DNA of 64,000 nucleotides from Ciona savignyi (GCA_000149265.1 CH002616.1:84433-148432); one strand, 5' to 3'; positions 35,912 through 48,340 are shown, counted from the first letter of the stretch. The notes: generated from the sequence alone by a model not told the origin. Numbers and translations: made by a program.

Positions 35912-37414
35912 ATGGCTTTTAATTTTTTAATGTCGCCGCCTGTTTATACGCCCGGACAAAATATCGGCGATTTTATTGAAATATTTTCTTCGTACTGCGA
36001 TGGCATAAACGCCAATGAAGGTGTCCGGCGCCATATGTTCCTGACGGCTATAGATGCTGATTTGCGATGGCAGATTCGAGAAAACGATAACTCTATTTTC
36101 GAATTATCGTTATCAACCATATTACAACGAGCCAGGAAATGCAAAAAAGACAACATGCATTCAGAAAGACACCGCAATAACCTCTTTTCCAGACAACAGG
36201 GTATGGACGAGAGAACAAAAGATTTCGTATACGCAGTTAAATCAATGGGTGATTTGGCGTACACAGAGTCGAATGAAACTAAAGACGAGGTAATGTACCT
36301 CGTATTAGTCAATGGACTCAAAGATAGGCAGCTAGCCGGAAGAATACCTGTCAGTATAAACTATCGGCGGGAATTTTGGGCTGCCTCGGAAGTGGTACTC
36401 CGCGAAGACGAACAAGCTCCAGCCGTCCAAGTAATGCCAGTGCAATTGGCTAACACGTCACAACGTGATGACGAACGTTTTAAAACTATTATGGACACAA
36501 TGGAAACATTGCGGAACGACATCGATTGCGTAAAAGATCAAATGAAATGGCGAGAAACCAGTAACGAATATGACTGGAACCACCACCAATCATTTGAAGT
36601 ACAAAGAGGAGGATATCACCCACCTGGTTGGAGAAACCGTAAGTGCTTTGCATGCGGTGCTATAGGCCATATACGTTCACAGTGTAGACGTATCAAAACT
36701 ATAGGCCATGACAGAGGTGCGGCCAACTCTCCAAACTTCCGCAGAGAAGTAAATTCGACCGAAGGGCAGCATTTCTTACCTACATTCCAAACCAATCACC
36801 ACTTACTCCGAAGGCCGAGAAAAATGCGCACAAATGCATACGCGAAAAGCTGGACAGATGATAGAGTAAACCAGCACTGCCCATATAAGGATAATCGGAT
36901 GAAAGACTCGCGGGAAAATTCGGACCGTTATAGAAATCTGCATTATGAAGAAAGCGTCGCGCGCACGTCAAAAGACCAGCGGCGCTCAAAGCAAAGCCAA
37001 AAAGATTTGGCTGTGTTGTTCGATGGGCTCAATCAAGGAGTAAGTTTGGCTTACCAAAAGGCAGAAGAGGTGGTGCAGGACACTCTTCGTGAACAACGGT
37101 CAATGTTGGAAAGAGAAATCGCTTGGGTGAACAAGCTGAATAGCACACCACAAGAGGACGACCACAACATAAATGGGGTGACACAGATATATTCACCGGT
37201 ACGGGTAGTACCAACAAGCACAGCACCGTTGATATCGACGAAAAGATGGTCACAAGCATATCCAACAGAATTAGAAGGGACGAACTTGCTAAACCCCAAT
37301 GTAGCAGTGGAAAATAATTACCGAAGACGTCTTCGGGGCAGGACGAGACGCCCCACTTATTACCCCGATGAGGAAAGAGCACTGAGCCCCGTTACCTCCT
37401 TCGAGAACACTTAA
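35912..37414 (+). CDS. Gag-like protein of the LTR element (500 aa)
   Basis: A single intact ORF starts at ATG 35912. Residues 1 to about 170 are capsid-like, opening with PPVYTPGQNIGDFIEIF, the usual Gag capsid entry motif. Around 190-215 there is a coiled-coil-like stretch. Residues 245-258 form a CCHC zinc knuckle (CFACGAIGHIRSQC, spacing C-X2-C-X4-H-X4-C) that should bind RNA. A basic linker follows, then a second helical stretch at about 370-415 and an Arg-rich end. No protease or polymerase motif is present. It would assemble virus-like particles packaging the element's RNA. The intact frame and near-identical LTRs point to recent activity or recent insertion. Confidence 0.9.
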   Translation: MAFNFLMSPPVYTPGQNIGDFIEIFSSYCDGINANEGVRRHMFLTAIDADLRWQIRENDNSIFELSLSTILQRARKCKKDNMHSERHRNNLFSRQQGMDERTKDFVYAVKSMGDLAYTESNETKDEVMYLVLVNGLKDRQLAGRIPVSINYRREFWAASEVVLREDEQAPAVQVMPVQLANTSQRDDERFKTIMDTMETLRNDIDCVKDQMKWRETSNEYDWNHHQSFEVQRGGYHPPGWRNRKCFACGAIGHIRSQCRRIKTIGHDRGAANSPNFRREVNSTEGQHFLPTFQTNHHLLRRPRKMRTNAYAKSWTDDRVNQHCPYKDNRMKDSRENSDRYRNLHYEESVARTSKDQRRSKQSQKDLAVLFDGLNQGVSLAYQKAEEVVQDTLREQRSMLEREIAWVNKLNSTPQEDDHNINGVTQIYSPVRVVPTSTAPLISTKRWSQAYPTELEGTNLLNPNVAVENNYRRRLRGRTRRPTYYPDEERALSPVTSFENT

Positions 37415-37468
37415 AACTGAAGAGACGCGGAATACCCACAGGAGTGGGTCAGAATTTGGTCGGGGGAG

Positions 37469-37949
37469 TGTAACGTGCACGGAGGGCTCGTTTGTTGTCT
37501 GTTTTTATACACAGTTTATGTATGTTTTATTCACCTTTTATACACTTTTAACAACACTCTTTTATACAATTTAAATACACTGTTTTACGCCTTTCGTTTG
37601 TCTCCTTTTATTTTACACGTAGTTCACACCCTTTGCACCTTTTAATCATTTTATCTTGCCTGCCTATTTTTACACGCACGATATTATCTCTCGGGGTATT
37701 CAAGTAATCAACGTTCGGTGCTGTTGTAATTTACGTGATGTCTTCAAATTTATATTTCTAAAAATCAGTTCTCTCTTGGCTTTTAAACTGTGCAGACTTG
37801 TTTTTAATAGCTCATCGTTTTTATTAGTGTTATATTTGTATCTTAACTATGAGTGTTTTTATAAAGCGAAAACGTTGCAAGCCCTTGTAATTGGTCTCAC
37901 GGTAGACCGTTAAGACAGCGTCCTGCGAAACCATAGGAATTCTGTAACA
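37469..37949 (+). repeat. 3' LTR, 481 bp
   Basis: Identical to the 5' LTR except at 37709. It is preceded by the purine-rich GGGGGAG, the likely plus-strand primer, and followed by the TTAC target duplication. Confidence 0.93.
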
Positions 37950-38680
37950 TTACAACTTATAGCACACCGGGTACCGACCCAAAGCAAACTATAGAACAAT
38001 GCAGTGTGGTCTCGAAACATCAGAAACAGTTACCGGGTGTAAATATTTATCCGCCGTTTGCCAGGGCAGGAGTTTAACACCAAACGTACGCCCTGATACT
38101 TTGCCAGGTCCCGCTGTGTTTTAAACCCGACCGATCGAGACAAATTCTGTATACACCAGTCGCGCATGTAAGGTGAACGGTTAGGCAACAGGTCGGTCTT
38201 GTTTGTTATTGTTGTCCAGCTCAGTTGAATATGATTGATGAAGGCATGCTATGTCGGTTTGGTTCTTATGTACGAACTTCTTTCGACCATAACCCCGGGC
38301 ATATAATAACCCAAGGATTAAGTTATAAGTTGGCGCCAAACAGTTGCAAAACGACAGTTAATAGTAATTAGCAATTTTCTTCAAATAAATCAATTAACCC
38401 TCGCTTATCAACCAGCGCAAAGTTTAAAAGCAAAACTTGCGTTGATCAGGGACACTAATGCACAACGAATCCACAGCGCGGACTGTGTTTTTGCGCTGTT
38501 TTCTCTCCGTGAGTCAACACACATTTAGCCTCTAAATTCACCCACTAATGTCCCATTTTGCGGTCTAGTAAATGCCAAAAGCATTTGGTATTTATGGAGG
38601 CTCTTATAAGACTGCCACAATCGCTTTTCTGAAAATTTGCTTGAACGGAAGAAACGTCCATCAAATCTATGACTTGTTTG

Positions 38681-39040
38681 TTATTGTATTAGCAAACGTC
38701 TCCGTCCTGACGTTTGATGGATAGGTGGTACGAACGTAATTGAACTCATGAATATAACGGCTATGTCATCTAAACGCATGCAATAACCTGACCAGTTGAA
38801 GGGATGAGAGAATACTCGTTCGAGGTGCAATTCAATGCATGCGTCCATAGGAGGTAAATGACTGTAATAACAGGATTCAAATTGCTCTATACGTCGCCAA
38901 GTAATTGCCCAGATTGGTATCAGGTACCTGTCTACATCTGATTCGACTTCGATTACAATACTTCGTCTCCCTGCTTTTCTAATGTTAACGCGAGGGAAGC
39001 AAGGGATAAAATCAGGATAGCAGGAAGTATTGAGCTTCAT
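38681..39040 (-). CDS. Orphan ORF, 119 aa, unknown
   Basis: A complete frame from ATG (39040) to TAA. Mixed composition with many charged and aromatic residues (IVIEVESDVDRYLIPIWAI, then TWRRIEQFESC). No signal peptide, repeat or known motif is visible, and there is no clear splice context. It is longer than most chance frames here but could still be chance. Confidence 0.22.
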   Translation of the reverse strand: MKLNTSCYPDFIPCFPRVNIRKAGRRSIVIEVESDVDRYLIPIWAITWRRIEQFESCYYSHLPPMDACIELHLERVFSHPFNWSGYCMRLDDIAVIFMSSITFVPPIHQTSGRRRLLIQ

Positions 39041-42000
39041 TTCTACCCAGGGTCAATTACACTACCGCAGCATTCGAGTATAACCTTTAGTGTTGGCAAC
39101 GGTACGCTTGGACGGAAACAGCTTACTTTTTAAAACATGCATTCAGCATTCCGCTGAGGGAGCTTTGGGTGTAAGAGGCAGCGTGCGTTTTGACCCATCT
39201 GTCAGATTATGCTTCTTGAAAGTAAACCAAGGCTTGGAAATATGACAATGGGTGAAAGCGAAAACCATCTAATGAGTCTCTATTCTAACCGCAGCCACTT
39301 TCAGGCGTTTTAGCTGGAGTAGCTGCTTATGCAGTAAATAGTTAATGCATGAATTCCCCAATTTTCCTTTTCATCTTTTCAGATGATGATTAATACGAAT
39401 TTCAATGAGCAAAGATAACGCACTCTGAACAAATTGATTTCGCAAACATTTTAAACCATCAGAAACTTGGTATAGCATGCCGCCTTATACCGAAAACTAT
39501 GTCTTTCAAAAAGCATAAAGCCGTAACGTACACAAACTCATAGAGTAGAAAGAAACAACGTCAAACTTCCCATGAAACGCTACTGTTACTGGTATTCTGA
39601 GCTACGCCATTAGCTTTGGTGAAATATTGTTGTCGCCTTTGTTTGTCTTGCGTAATCGATTCTATCAGACGATTGCTGGTACCGGATTTCCTTACCGTTG
39701 CAAAGTAAATGCACTTACACTTGTGCAAATATAAGTGCCGGTATGGTTTTATAGCTTATTGCTTTAATGATGTGTTAACTAGCACAAGCCTTTATGCTAC
39801 TACATTTAAACCTGTTTCAATCACGATACAATCAACGGGTGTATATATATTAAAGATGTTGTTATGTTAAAATGTCCGTAAATTTTTATACAAGTCGAGT
39901 GAGCTAACTCATTTATAATAGTTTTGTTTGACATTAAATATTACACATACGATATCATTACCTTCTATATTTAAGAAAAGTCTTATTCGCAGTTTTTCGT
40001 TAGGGTCGACCCGTCAGGGCCTTTCGGAAACCATACAGTTATGAAGAACCAGCTCTCGACTAATAATTAACCACGGGCTCGATTTCAAAGCTGATAATAC
40101 ACTGTAATATTTTTCTAATTATTAACCCATTATTCCACAGTCAGTCGGCACTTTGATAAGCGATGCTGCTTTTCAGCACTAAGTAAAGATCAATTTTTAA
40201 CTTGCGAATTTTGGCGATTGATTTGGCATGACGAATGTGGCGGTTATTTGTGTATATTCTCTGTCGAATTACGCGGCCGTTTGATCTATGTGTTTAAGTA
40301 TTAATCTTCCGTTTACATGTGTCGGCGCTGAAAATCCACTATTAGCGGTTCGCGTTACGCCACCGAGCCTTGGTATGTCCACAAACCGTGTAGCCGCGCG
40401 CGAAGATAGAACGAATAAGTGCTAACTGGTCAGCGACATGTACAGGCTAGGCGCCTCTGTCGGGTGGTTGATGTTAAGGATTATGGTTTAGAGCGACTCG
40501 TGGCGCCACTAACAGCCAAGCCCGGCTAATTTGACGCTTGCACTCAAGAAGGCCAACTCTCGCGCGATATTTTACGCCATGCAGAATTTTCTCGCCATAT
40601 ATAAAACATACGTCACACCACTACTTTCTTTACAAGTATTCACGTTAAATGTTACCAACCCACTGACTTTGCTTAACGTAACCAAAATAATGATTAAGGT
40701 AAGTAACCCATAATTTTGAAGTCAGGACATCAATGCCCCCTATTCAGTGGCATTTTCGAGCCCTTCGGTCTATATAATCGCGTCTTATCTCCTGATCCGT
40801 ATAATTGTGTTAGAACTTTTGACATCTATTGTATACGTTTGACGGTCGACGTCATTTTGGTTATTTTTACAACTCCACTTATGTGTCGTTTAAACGCACA
40901 CGTTCCTTTTTGTTACAGCTACCGTATTGACAGCGTGCGCTTTAGACAGTACGTTTCGGTGTGGCAAAGGATCCAATAATTGGCCTGAAATCATCTAACG
41001 GACACAGTAGGAACAACTATTGTCTTTAAGGCTTAAATCCGTGTACCGTTTACCGGTAAGCCGCTATGATTTTGAACTGTGTCGGTTAGTACGCTTTGTT
41101 GGGCGTAATCCCTGTCAGATCACAAGTCAAAGCAGCTTGTGGGTGGTACAGACACCATAAGCGAAACTAGGATTGGTCTGCACCCCAAGACTTTCTTCCA
41201 GTGGTTCTGATAATTTCGGTTAAATTTGCAGCCGTCTTTTCTGGTTTCTCTGAACTGATTTTTTTTCTATTTAATAAAGATATTAATAAACCAAAACTTA
41301 AATACCTAGAGCATCACGTGGAGCTATACTGCAGTACAATATTTCTAGATTCGTAAAGAAACTTTCGAACCAAACAGCGTATTGCACATAGAGAACCAAG
41401 TTTCACATTAATTATACCATGTTTCGTATATCAACGATTTTATTTCAAAGTAATTTTTAACTAAAAATAATCTGACTGTTTTAGAAGAAATTTCGAAATA
41501 ACTAATTTAATTTAAACTAGTAATGCTCAGTCGAGAATACCTGGAGATTTTAAATAATTGGTTTAAACCGACACGACACTTCTTCGTTCACCAATTTTAA
41601 GTGTTTGGGCGACATCGTAACAGATTTAATTACTTTGGTTGAACAAATCCGTAGTACAAACCGAATTATTTTTCCATATTTATCAAATTTTGCTTTCAGT
41701 CGTGTTCGATTCAATTTTATACACTTTAGTCGGTTCATCCTTAATTTGGATTGGTTCGTGTTTTCTGATTTGAATTGTGCTTTTCATTATGTTAAAAAAA
41801 CACGAAAGAAATTGCAAATTTCAACATTAAATAAATTTAAATTCAATTTTACGGCTACTTAAACACTAGACGTATGGAGTGACATCGGATAGGTAAAACA
41901 GGTTTATCCTTTTGATTAGAACAATTACAACTTCACAAATTGGGGCGAAATGCGTTTGTTACCTACTGCCCTACAAGTTGATTGGTTTATCCTTCGTATG

Positions 42001-42642
42001 CAAAACAGAGCAAATTGCACAACAATAATTGCTTACTAGTATTCATTGGCTTTGTGGTGATGTTATTTTCAGAAATAAGGACTTGTTATGGGTCTCAATA
42101 CTAAGTTTGCTAGGGGTTAAGTAAGCAGATTAAAAACGTTTAAGCCATTTAGGTAGTTTGTTTAGCAAACGAGACTAAAACTCCACCGTTCAGGACCGTG
42201 TAAATAGTAAATTGGAAAAGTTTGCGTTTAAGCAAATTTTTTTCGTTTTCCTTTCTAGTCGTGTTAGCAGTTCAGGATTCGACGAGACCCGAATAGAATT
42301 GGTGGCTCCGTCCTGGCTAGAGCTACACAATAACTTTTGTTACTCAATCCTAAAGGCTATTGGAAGGTTAGACGACTTGTTTCATTAATTAGAGCTAGAT
42401 GGCCAATAACCGCAGTAAGGAGATTTATAGTTGTGGCGGGAGCGAAAGGACGGAAGTCTAGCAAAATGGATTCACCGAGCAGAAGTTCGTGGCTGAAACA
42501 TTAGAACGAATCTCCCGGTTCCTAAACCCAAATTCTCCCGCAGGCTTTGCACGACTGTAGGTTTGATTACAACCCGAAGTTTCTAAGCTTCGTCATCCAT
42601 TTGTATAGTGCAATAGTAAACGATACTGTTTGACAATTTTCA

Positions 42643-42745
42643 TGGTCGTGTATAGCCGAATGGTTAACTCTACCGATTTTATACAGGATTATATAAAACG
42701 GTCTTAAGAACGAGCCCATCGTGGGTTCGTACCTTAGAGTGATAA
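42643..42745 (+). repeat. SINE family B copy (left arm of an inverted pair)
   Basis: tRNA-like head GTATAGCCGAATGGTTAAC (box A-like), a spacer with TATATAAAACGGTCTTA, the hairpin GCCCATCGTGGG and a box B-like GGGTTCGTACC. The head resembles a tRNA-Leu or tRNA-Ser. Confidence 0.75.
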
Positions 42746-42764
42746 TAAAATCATTACTTGCTTA

Positions 42765-42890
42765 GTTATTGGAGTTTTTAACGGGTTAAGTTTCGAACCC
42801 ATAATGGGCTCGTTGGTAATACCGTTTTGTATGTAATTCGGTACATGTATCGGTCGCGTTTATCATTCGGTCACGCGACCGCAGTAATTA
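42765..42890 (-). repeat. SINE family B copy (right arm of an inverted pair)
   Basis: On the plus strand: TTTCGAACCCATAATGGGCT, ACCGTTTTGTATGTAATTCG, then GGTCGCGTTTATCATTCGG, the reverse of the copy at 42643-42745. Together they form a tail-to-tail foldback of about 250 bp. Confidence 0.8.
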
Positions 42891-44541
42891 CAGGAGTTAG
42901 CAAGTTGCCAAAAATATTAAACCGATTTTATGAGTAACAAATGCCGCAATAGATCTGTTTGAAAACGAGTTCAAGTGGGTCAAAATGATGGACACGTTCT
43001 AACCAGTGTTTAAAACTGAAGTTAAGACCGACATAACCAGGTGGTCGAGTGACTTTAATTGCTGTGAATTATTTTAATCCTACGATTGAGTGATGCGATG
43101 TTCTTGGCTGTAAGTGGAAGTCGCGTGAGGGACGAATTATGAGAAGCTAGTAGCGACGGAATAATACGTTTTACGCCTCCAACACCGGTAACTTGACTGT
43201 TATTACCTTGCCCGCTACAAATCACTTTGCAAAATTATTACGACTTTGCTCATTAACTAGCACTTTAACGACGGAGCGTATAATTACAGGAGCACACAGC
43301 GACAGCCGGCAATAACGCACTAATCAACATCCGGAGCGTAGTATAACGATGATGGGTGCCAAACAGTTCTGGGTTCGATACCCACCGTGCCATACCTTTG
43401 CATGTTTCCCTTTCCCGAAAAAAATACATATATGTCTTATTATAGGATCCTTACCTGTGAAGGAAATTCTCTTCAAATTTGCGTCGTCTCTGAGTATCCT
43501 TTCAACACTTCCCACAGGTCCTTAATATCCCTACTGTTGTTTTGCTTGATCTGATGAAAAATAATTTAGGATAAGGGTTTTGCATAAATAAAACAACGGT
43601 AACAGATACTAAATGTGTAATTTACGTTAAACTAAATAATCCTAACGATAAACCTCCCTCGAATCGACGCATTGCGTACATATTCAGAGACCATCTAACC
43701 CCATGACTTGACAAACGTCTCACCTTTCTTGTTATACAATTCGAAAAGCGATTACAAGATGTTTGTTATTCTTTCTGCTGGCGCACTGACCACCCAGCCT
43801 GCTTAGAAACAGTTGGAACTAGGTCGCGCTTTCACCTATGCTCACTTTGAAACGAAAGGCGCTTATATCAGCCATCCAAGGTGCTCACTCACACTACAGA
43901 AAGCAGATTTAAAGGATGGCCCATTCGTCGGGTAAATCAAACTCAACTATCGGGCGGAAATATTCGCCGTCGCGGTGCAATCGTTCAATTCTTGGGCTGT
44001 TAACGCTATACACCTCTTGCCCGTAAGTTACAGCGATTATTGTTTTTTTTCAAGCGTGATTTTCGTGTTTTCGCTCCTTCGTTACATTTAAAACGATGAG
44101 AACAGTTAAATAAAATTAAAGCAGGAAAGTGCTAAAAATACATGAGTTAAAACACACCAGTAAGTACACGCGTTATAACGGGATGAAATAGGAGACCGTT
44201 TTAACAATTTGATATTTTACGGACACTAGGTTATTTCGGCTATTAGTGAACGAAATATAAATTAATGACGAAATTCTGCTTTTTCATCGATGAAATATGT
44301 AGTGGTTTTCGGTGGTTTGCATTTTGCGTGCCAGACTGGTTAATCACGGGGTTCGAAATATAGGGGAAACCTGTACAAATGCGTGCTATTTGTATACGGG
44401 GGTTATAGCGTTAATCCCAATGCACATAGAAGGGTTCGGACACGCTCTGTGCTATTTCTGTGGTGTTAAAATAGCGAGCCGGTACGAAACAATGAGTCAG
44501 TCTCTTTCATCGATTATTCCCGACCAGCTCTATACCTCGGT

Positions 44542-44587
44542 GGCGCCCGGTCGGCGCCGGCCCGAAACAAGTCCTCCGAATGGCGCC
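44542..44587. promoter_or_regulatory. Cluster of three GGCGCC sites
   Basis: GGCGCC occurs at 44542-44547, 44553-44558 and 44582-44587 in a CpG-rich patch of an otherwise AT-rich region. GC-rich palindromes of this type are bound by Smad1/5 in BMP-response elements. Function is inferred; the motif also occurs singly elsewhere in the window. Confidence 0.25.
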
Positions 44588-44898
44588 GACCGTGTTCAGA
44601 GAGCACCTTCTCTGCAGGACCGGTATAATGGCCCGTCTTACACCGCCGCGCGCGACAATTAGATAGATATTAAAGGGCAAAAGGCGCTGGGTAAAACGAA
44701 ACAATAGCCCTCGCTTACGCAAACTTCTTAGGAATTCCAAGCAAATTTGACAGCCCGACAGGCAGACGTGAAACGAGACAAATGTTTTAGGTTGAATACG
44801 ATGTTGCTGCTAAGTCGTATCTCGGTTGATGAGGACGATACTAGCGTTGCTCGTATAAACACTTCCCCACACTTTACAGACCTTTGAAGAATTAAACT

Positions 44899-45012
44899 GA
44901 TTTAACCGACGTTGTGAAAAATGTTTTAACCGACATTCAAAATGTTAAAACCGACTTTTAAAACGTCCTACCTCGGTTTTAAATATGTTAACCGACGTTT
45001 CAAATGTTTTAA
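44899..45012. repeat. Degenerate tandem repeat, about 22-bp unit, 5 copies
   Basis: Units of the type TTTTAACCGACATTCAAAATG follow each other. The fourth unit has CCTCGG where the others have AACCGA. Confidence 0.7.
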
Positions 45013-47237
45013 TAACATATCACATCAACAGATTGAATATTTGCGTGTCTGCCAAGACACCTGTTGTTGTGAGGACTAAAGCAGTTATCGTTACCTCGAC
45101 CTTTAAAAACAAAACTTCAAAAATGCCTTTACCCAATTAGCAAACCGAAATGGGGAATTGCTCAGCGGCTAGAAAACCTCAAACTCTGTTTTGCGCTAAA
45201 CATTACAGTCGAGCGAGATTCCTTTTCGGTATAAACACCTCAGCAGTTGCACCTGATGTAAAATTATGTCTCACGTCGTTATATTTTATGGTGTCATCTT
45301 CAAACAGATTTAAAAGTTGCGACGTTAAAAACAACCGATTTATAGTTTCTTAGTTTAACAGTTGCGAAAATCGTTTCTTCATATTTTAAGTTAGGAAAAG
45401 CGTAATCGCACTAATCGTATGTATTTATAACTTGTTGGTGGTAAGTATCTGAGATAATCTGCTGGAAGTATATACATATCATCCTATGCTAATTACATAA
45501 TAACATATTGCTTAAACTTCATCACTAATTAATTGCTTTAAACTGTATGTTTTAAATTTTACAGTCATGTAAAGAGTGACGACCAAACTGTATTCTTGCT
45601 GCTATAGTTAACTAAATTCCTTTTTAAAATGTAGCATCAAAAATATTAACTGCTCGAATTAGGTATAAACTTCTGCCGTCGGTAGCGACACTATTTCCCG
45701 CCGATCGGAACTACGAATTTCCGATGTCTGATGAGTCGATCTCTCTCTAATAGTAACTAGAAGGCGACTTGTCGGCGACGCCTTCCCTTCTTTTGAAAGT
45801 CAGCCGAGGTTTGTGTGATTTGCGATTTCTTTGTCACTTCTACCTGACTTGATTCCCATATCTTTCAACACCATACAATCCAAGGAAACGACCACGCAGC
45901 TTAAAATCGCTTTGAACAAATACCTCCACATAATTTATTTTAAAATCCGACCACTGGTAAATTCTCTCAATAGCCAGCGGGTACCACAATATCTAATTTA
46001 TCAGAAAACGATCGTTAGGTTTTATACAGATTTTCTCATCCTTTTTCTTTCGTACATAAACTCCACACAGACGTATTATGATCCTCTGCCTTTTACTTCT
46101 TTGGGAAATATTCAGCAAACGCTTTTAGTTTGATACGCGAGCTCAGCCTTTTTTTGTAGCTCTCCATCAGCGAACTGTCAAACGCGGCATAAAGCAAACC
46201 TTGGCTAATATCCGACTCGAGTATATGGAGATTCAATTAGGAGAATAAAGCGGGAAATAAAAGCTCTCAGCTGAACAAATACAGCACGGATACTTAAAAA
46301 CGCTATTTAATTGAAGATTGACAGCTAAACACACGAACACTATTGCGAGGCGAGTTTGCTTTTGATATGGCACATAACTTAATAGCCTGTAGTATTAACT
46401 CAAAGGATATGTTGTTGATCCGGATAAAAACTCCGAAGGTCACGATCAGCACTTTATCGCCATCGCGCGGACGAAAAACACACGGGATTTGTAACTTTTA
46501 GTTGACAGTTTTGTGACACGCCAAGTTAATAAGATAACATCGTCGGATTAGCGAAGTTGTGGCGTTAAAACACCGTGAGAAGGGAGTGTTGGAATGTACA
46601 TAAAAACACTTCTTGGGGTCAATTTGAAAGCTTTTAACCCTTCCGGAAGTTAAGCAAGATCACGACCGATCCTAGTCGCAGTTGTTTGCCCAACCATGCT
46701 TTAATGGCGGGCACTAAGTGTCGTATGGGCTGTATTACTCAAATGATTAAAATTTAGGGCGTTGCGCTATCTCGATTTAATTAATTTCTTTGGAATTACT
46801 CGCATCCACAGTCATAAATAATAAGACCGGCATGTCAAACCGTTTATAACACTTAATTGGCAAACTTTAACATTCACCAAGCTTCGCAACGTCAAAGTGT
46901 ATGGGATTCTCCTCTCAAATTACTTCAGCCCTTGTAAAAATTTGCAACGTTTACCTTGAATGCGAGACACGGAAAATGGAAGCTTTTGTCTTGATTTTAT
47001 TGCCTGATAAATTGCCCCATATTGCTTTGATTGTTTGAGTAATATTCATAAATTTGGGCTTTTGTGGCATCTAAGCAAATGCCAATACAGGATAATAGGT
47101 GACAGGACGCTGTTTGATAAGTTATTAACGTTCACGCAGTTGGCAAATGTTTATTAATAATACAGGGGTTTCAGACACACGGTAGCTTACACTGAAATTA
47201 GGTTATATATTGTGGTTCAAAGTTAACAGACGTAGTA

Positions 47238-47300
47238 CTGTCGTCTGGCCGAATGGTTAACGCCACCCACACATATAACCGAATTATATAAGCGAACAGG
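47238..47300 (+). repeat. SINE family B head fragment
   Basis: GTCTGGCCGAATGGTTAACGCC followed by ACCGAATTATATAAGCG matches the 5' half of family B. Confidence 0.65.
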
Positions 47301-47571
47301 CGTTTTCTTACTTAATATATATTTTGCACTGTCAAGAGAATCAGTGATTTAAGCCAAATCGTTGAGCTACCCTGCCACACACGCAATACGAGCCAGCGAA
47401 TTCTCCCTGATACAGCAGGAGTACCCACCTCGGTCACCGAATACCAACTTTTGCAAAAGACTAACCCTTCGGTTGTTGGGCAGTGCACTTAAATGTGTTA
47501 GCTGTTTAAAAACACGCAAGGATCCATACAATGATATTGCAACGGGGTCATATGACGATGTTAGGTGTTCT

Positions 47572-47662
47572 GTGGCCGAATGGTAAACGATACAAATACT
47601 GACTTTTATACAAAAAAACATCTTAGTGATGAGCCCATCATGAGTTCGACACATAGCACGGT
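47572..47662 (+). repeat. SINE family B copy (left arm of a second inverted pair)
   Basis: TGTGGCCGAATGGTAAACG, a spacer, AGCCCATCATGAGTTCGAC. The next copy, in opposite orientation, starts about 20 bp on. Confidence 0.75.
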
Positions 47663-47682
47663 AGATAATTTGGCTTGTAATC

Positions 47683-47795
47683 CGATTAAAACTGGTGCAT
47701 TATAATGGAGGCGTTGCTAAGACAGTTTTTGTATATATAACTCGGTATATGTATTGCTCGCGTTAACCCCTAGACCATATGACCGTATGTGATTC
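47683..47795 (-). repeat. SINE family B copy (right arm of a second inverted pair)
   Basis: On the plus strand: GCGTTGCTAAGACAGTTTTTG, TAACTCGGTATATGTATTG, GCGTTAACCCCTAGACCATATGACCG. It repeats the tail-to-tail arrangement seen at 42.6-42.9 kb. Confidence 0.7.
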
Positions 47796-48231
47796 GATTT
47801 TATGTAAAAATGTAACAAGTATGTAAAAATGTATTTCCCCCAAAACTTCTTAAAAAGCGGATTTTTATAACTAGCTATAACTTTCATACTGCAAATTTTC
47901 ATTCATATAAACACAAAACATCAAATGAACTTTAACATTTACAGTCAAACCACAAAAATATCAACAAAACAATGTCTTATCACCGATGCAATAGACACTC
48001 GGCCATCTTATTACACATAACTACATCTTGTACATGCAATTAATGCAATAGGCGTGCAAAAGGTGCACGGGCCATAAATTCCGGTTCGGTTCACTAAAAA
48101 ACAAAAACATTTTGTTACAGAATCTCGACCACCGGTTCAAAACAGATAGAAAAATAACTTTAAAGGTGCGGTATGCGGCACAATTCGTTACATTTGCTTG
48201 CGTGTTATTGTAATTAATCTGTCTATTTTTT

Positions 48232-48340
48232 ACTGGGTCAAGTTTCGAATCTGCGATGAGCTCGTTACTAAGACCGTTTTTATATGAAATTCGGTATGTG
48301 TATCGGTCGCGCTTACCATTCGGCCACACAATTGATCTCG
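48232..48340 (-). repeat. SINE family B copy
   Basis: On the plus strand: AAGTTTCGAATCTGCGATGAG, ACTAAGACCGTTTTTATATG, GGTCGCGCTTACCATTCGGC. A full-length copy. Confidence 0.78.

Larger units (their letters stand above)
35317..37953 (+). mobile_element. Young LTR retrotransposon encoding only Gag
   Basis: Two 481-bp LTRs (35321-35801 and 37469-37949) begin TG and end CA. By direct comparison they differ at one site only (T at 35561, C at 37709). The insertion is flanked by a 4-bp target duplication, TTAC (35317-35320, 37950-37953). A primer-binding site follows the 5' LTR, and a short purine tract (GGGGGAG) precedes the 3' LTR. The internal region is only 1667 bp and holds one long ORF (Gag). 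Protease, reverse transcriptase, RNase H and integrase are missing, so the element must depend on an autonomous relative. The 4-bp duplication and the CCHC Gag suggest the Ty3/gypsy group. It sits about 2.65 kb upstream of the Bmp2/4 start codon. Confidence 0.93.

Noticed and set aside
43340..43395. tRNA-like T-arm CTGGGTTCGATACCCA
   Set aside because: No matching 5' acceptor strand or D-arm at the right distance upstream.
46640..46690. 5S rRNA-like stretch (CCGGAAGTTAAGCAAGATC)
   Set aside because: Only about 19 bases resemble the 5S internal region; flanks do not match, so it is not a 5S gene and may be chance.
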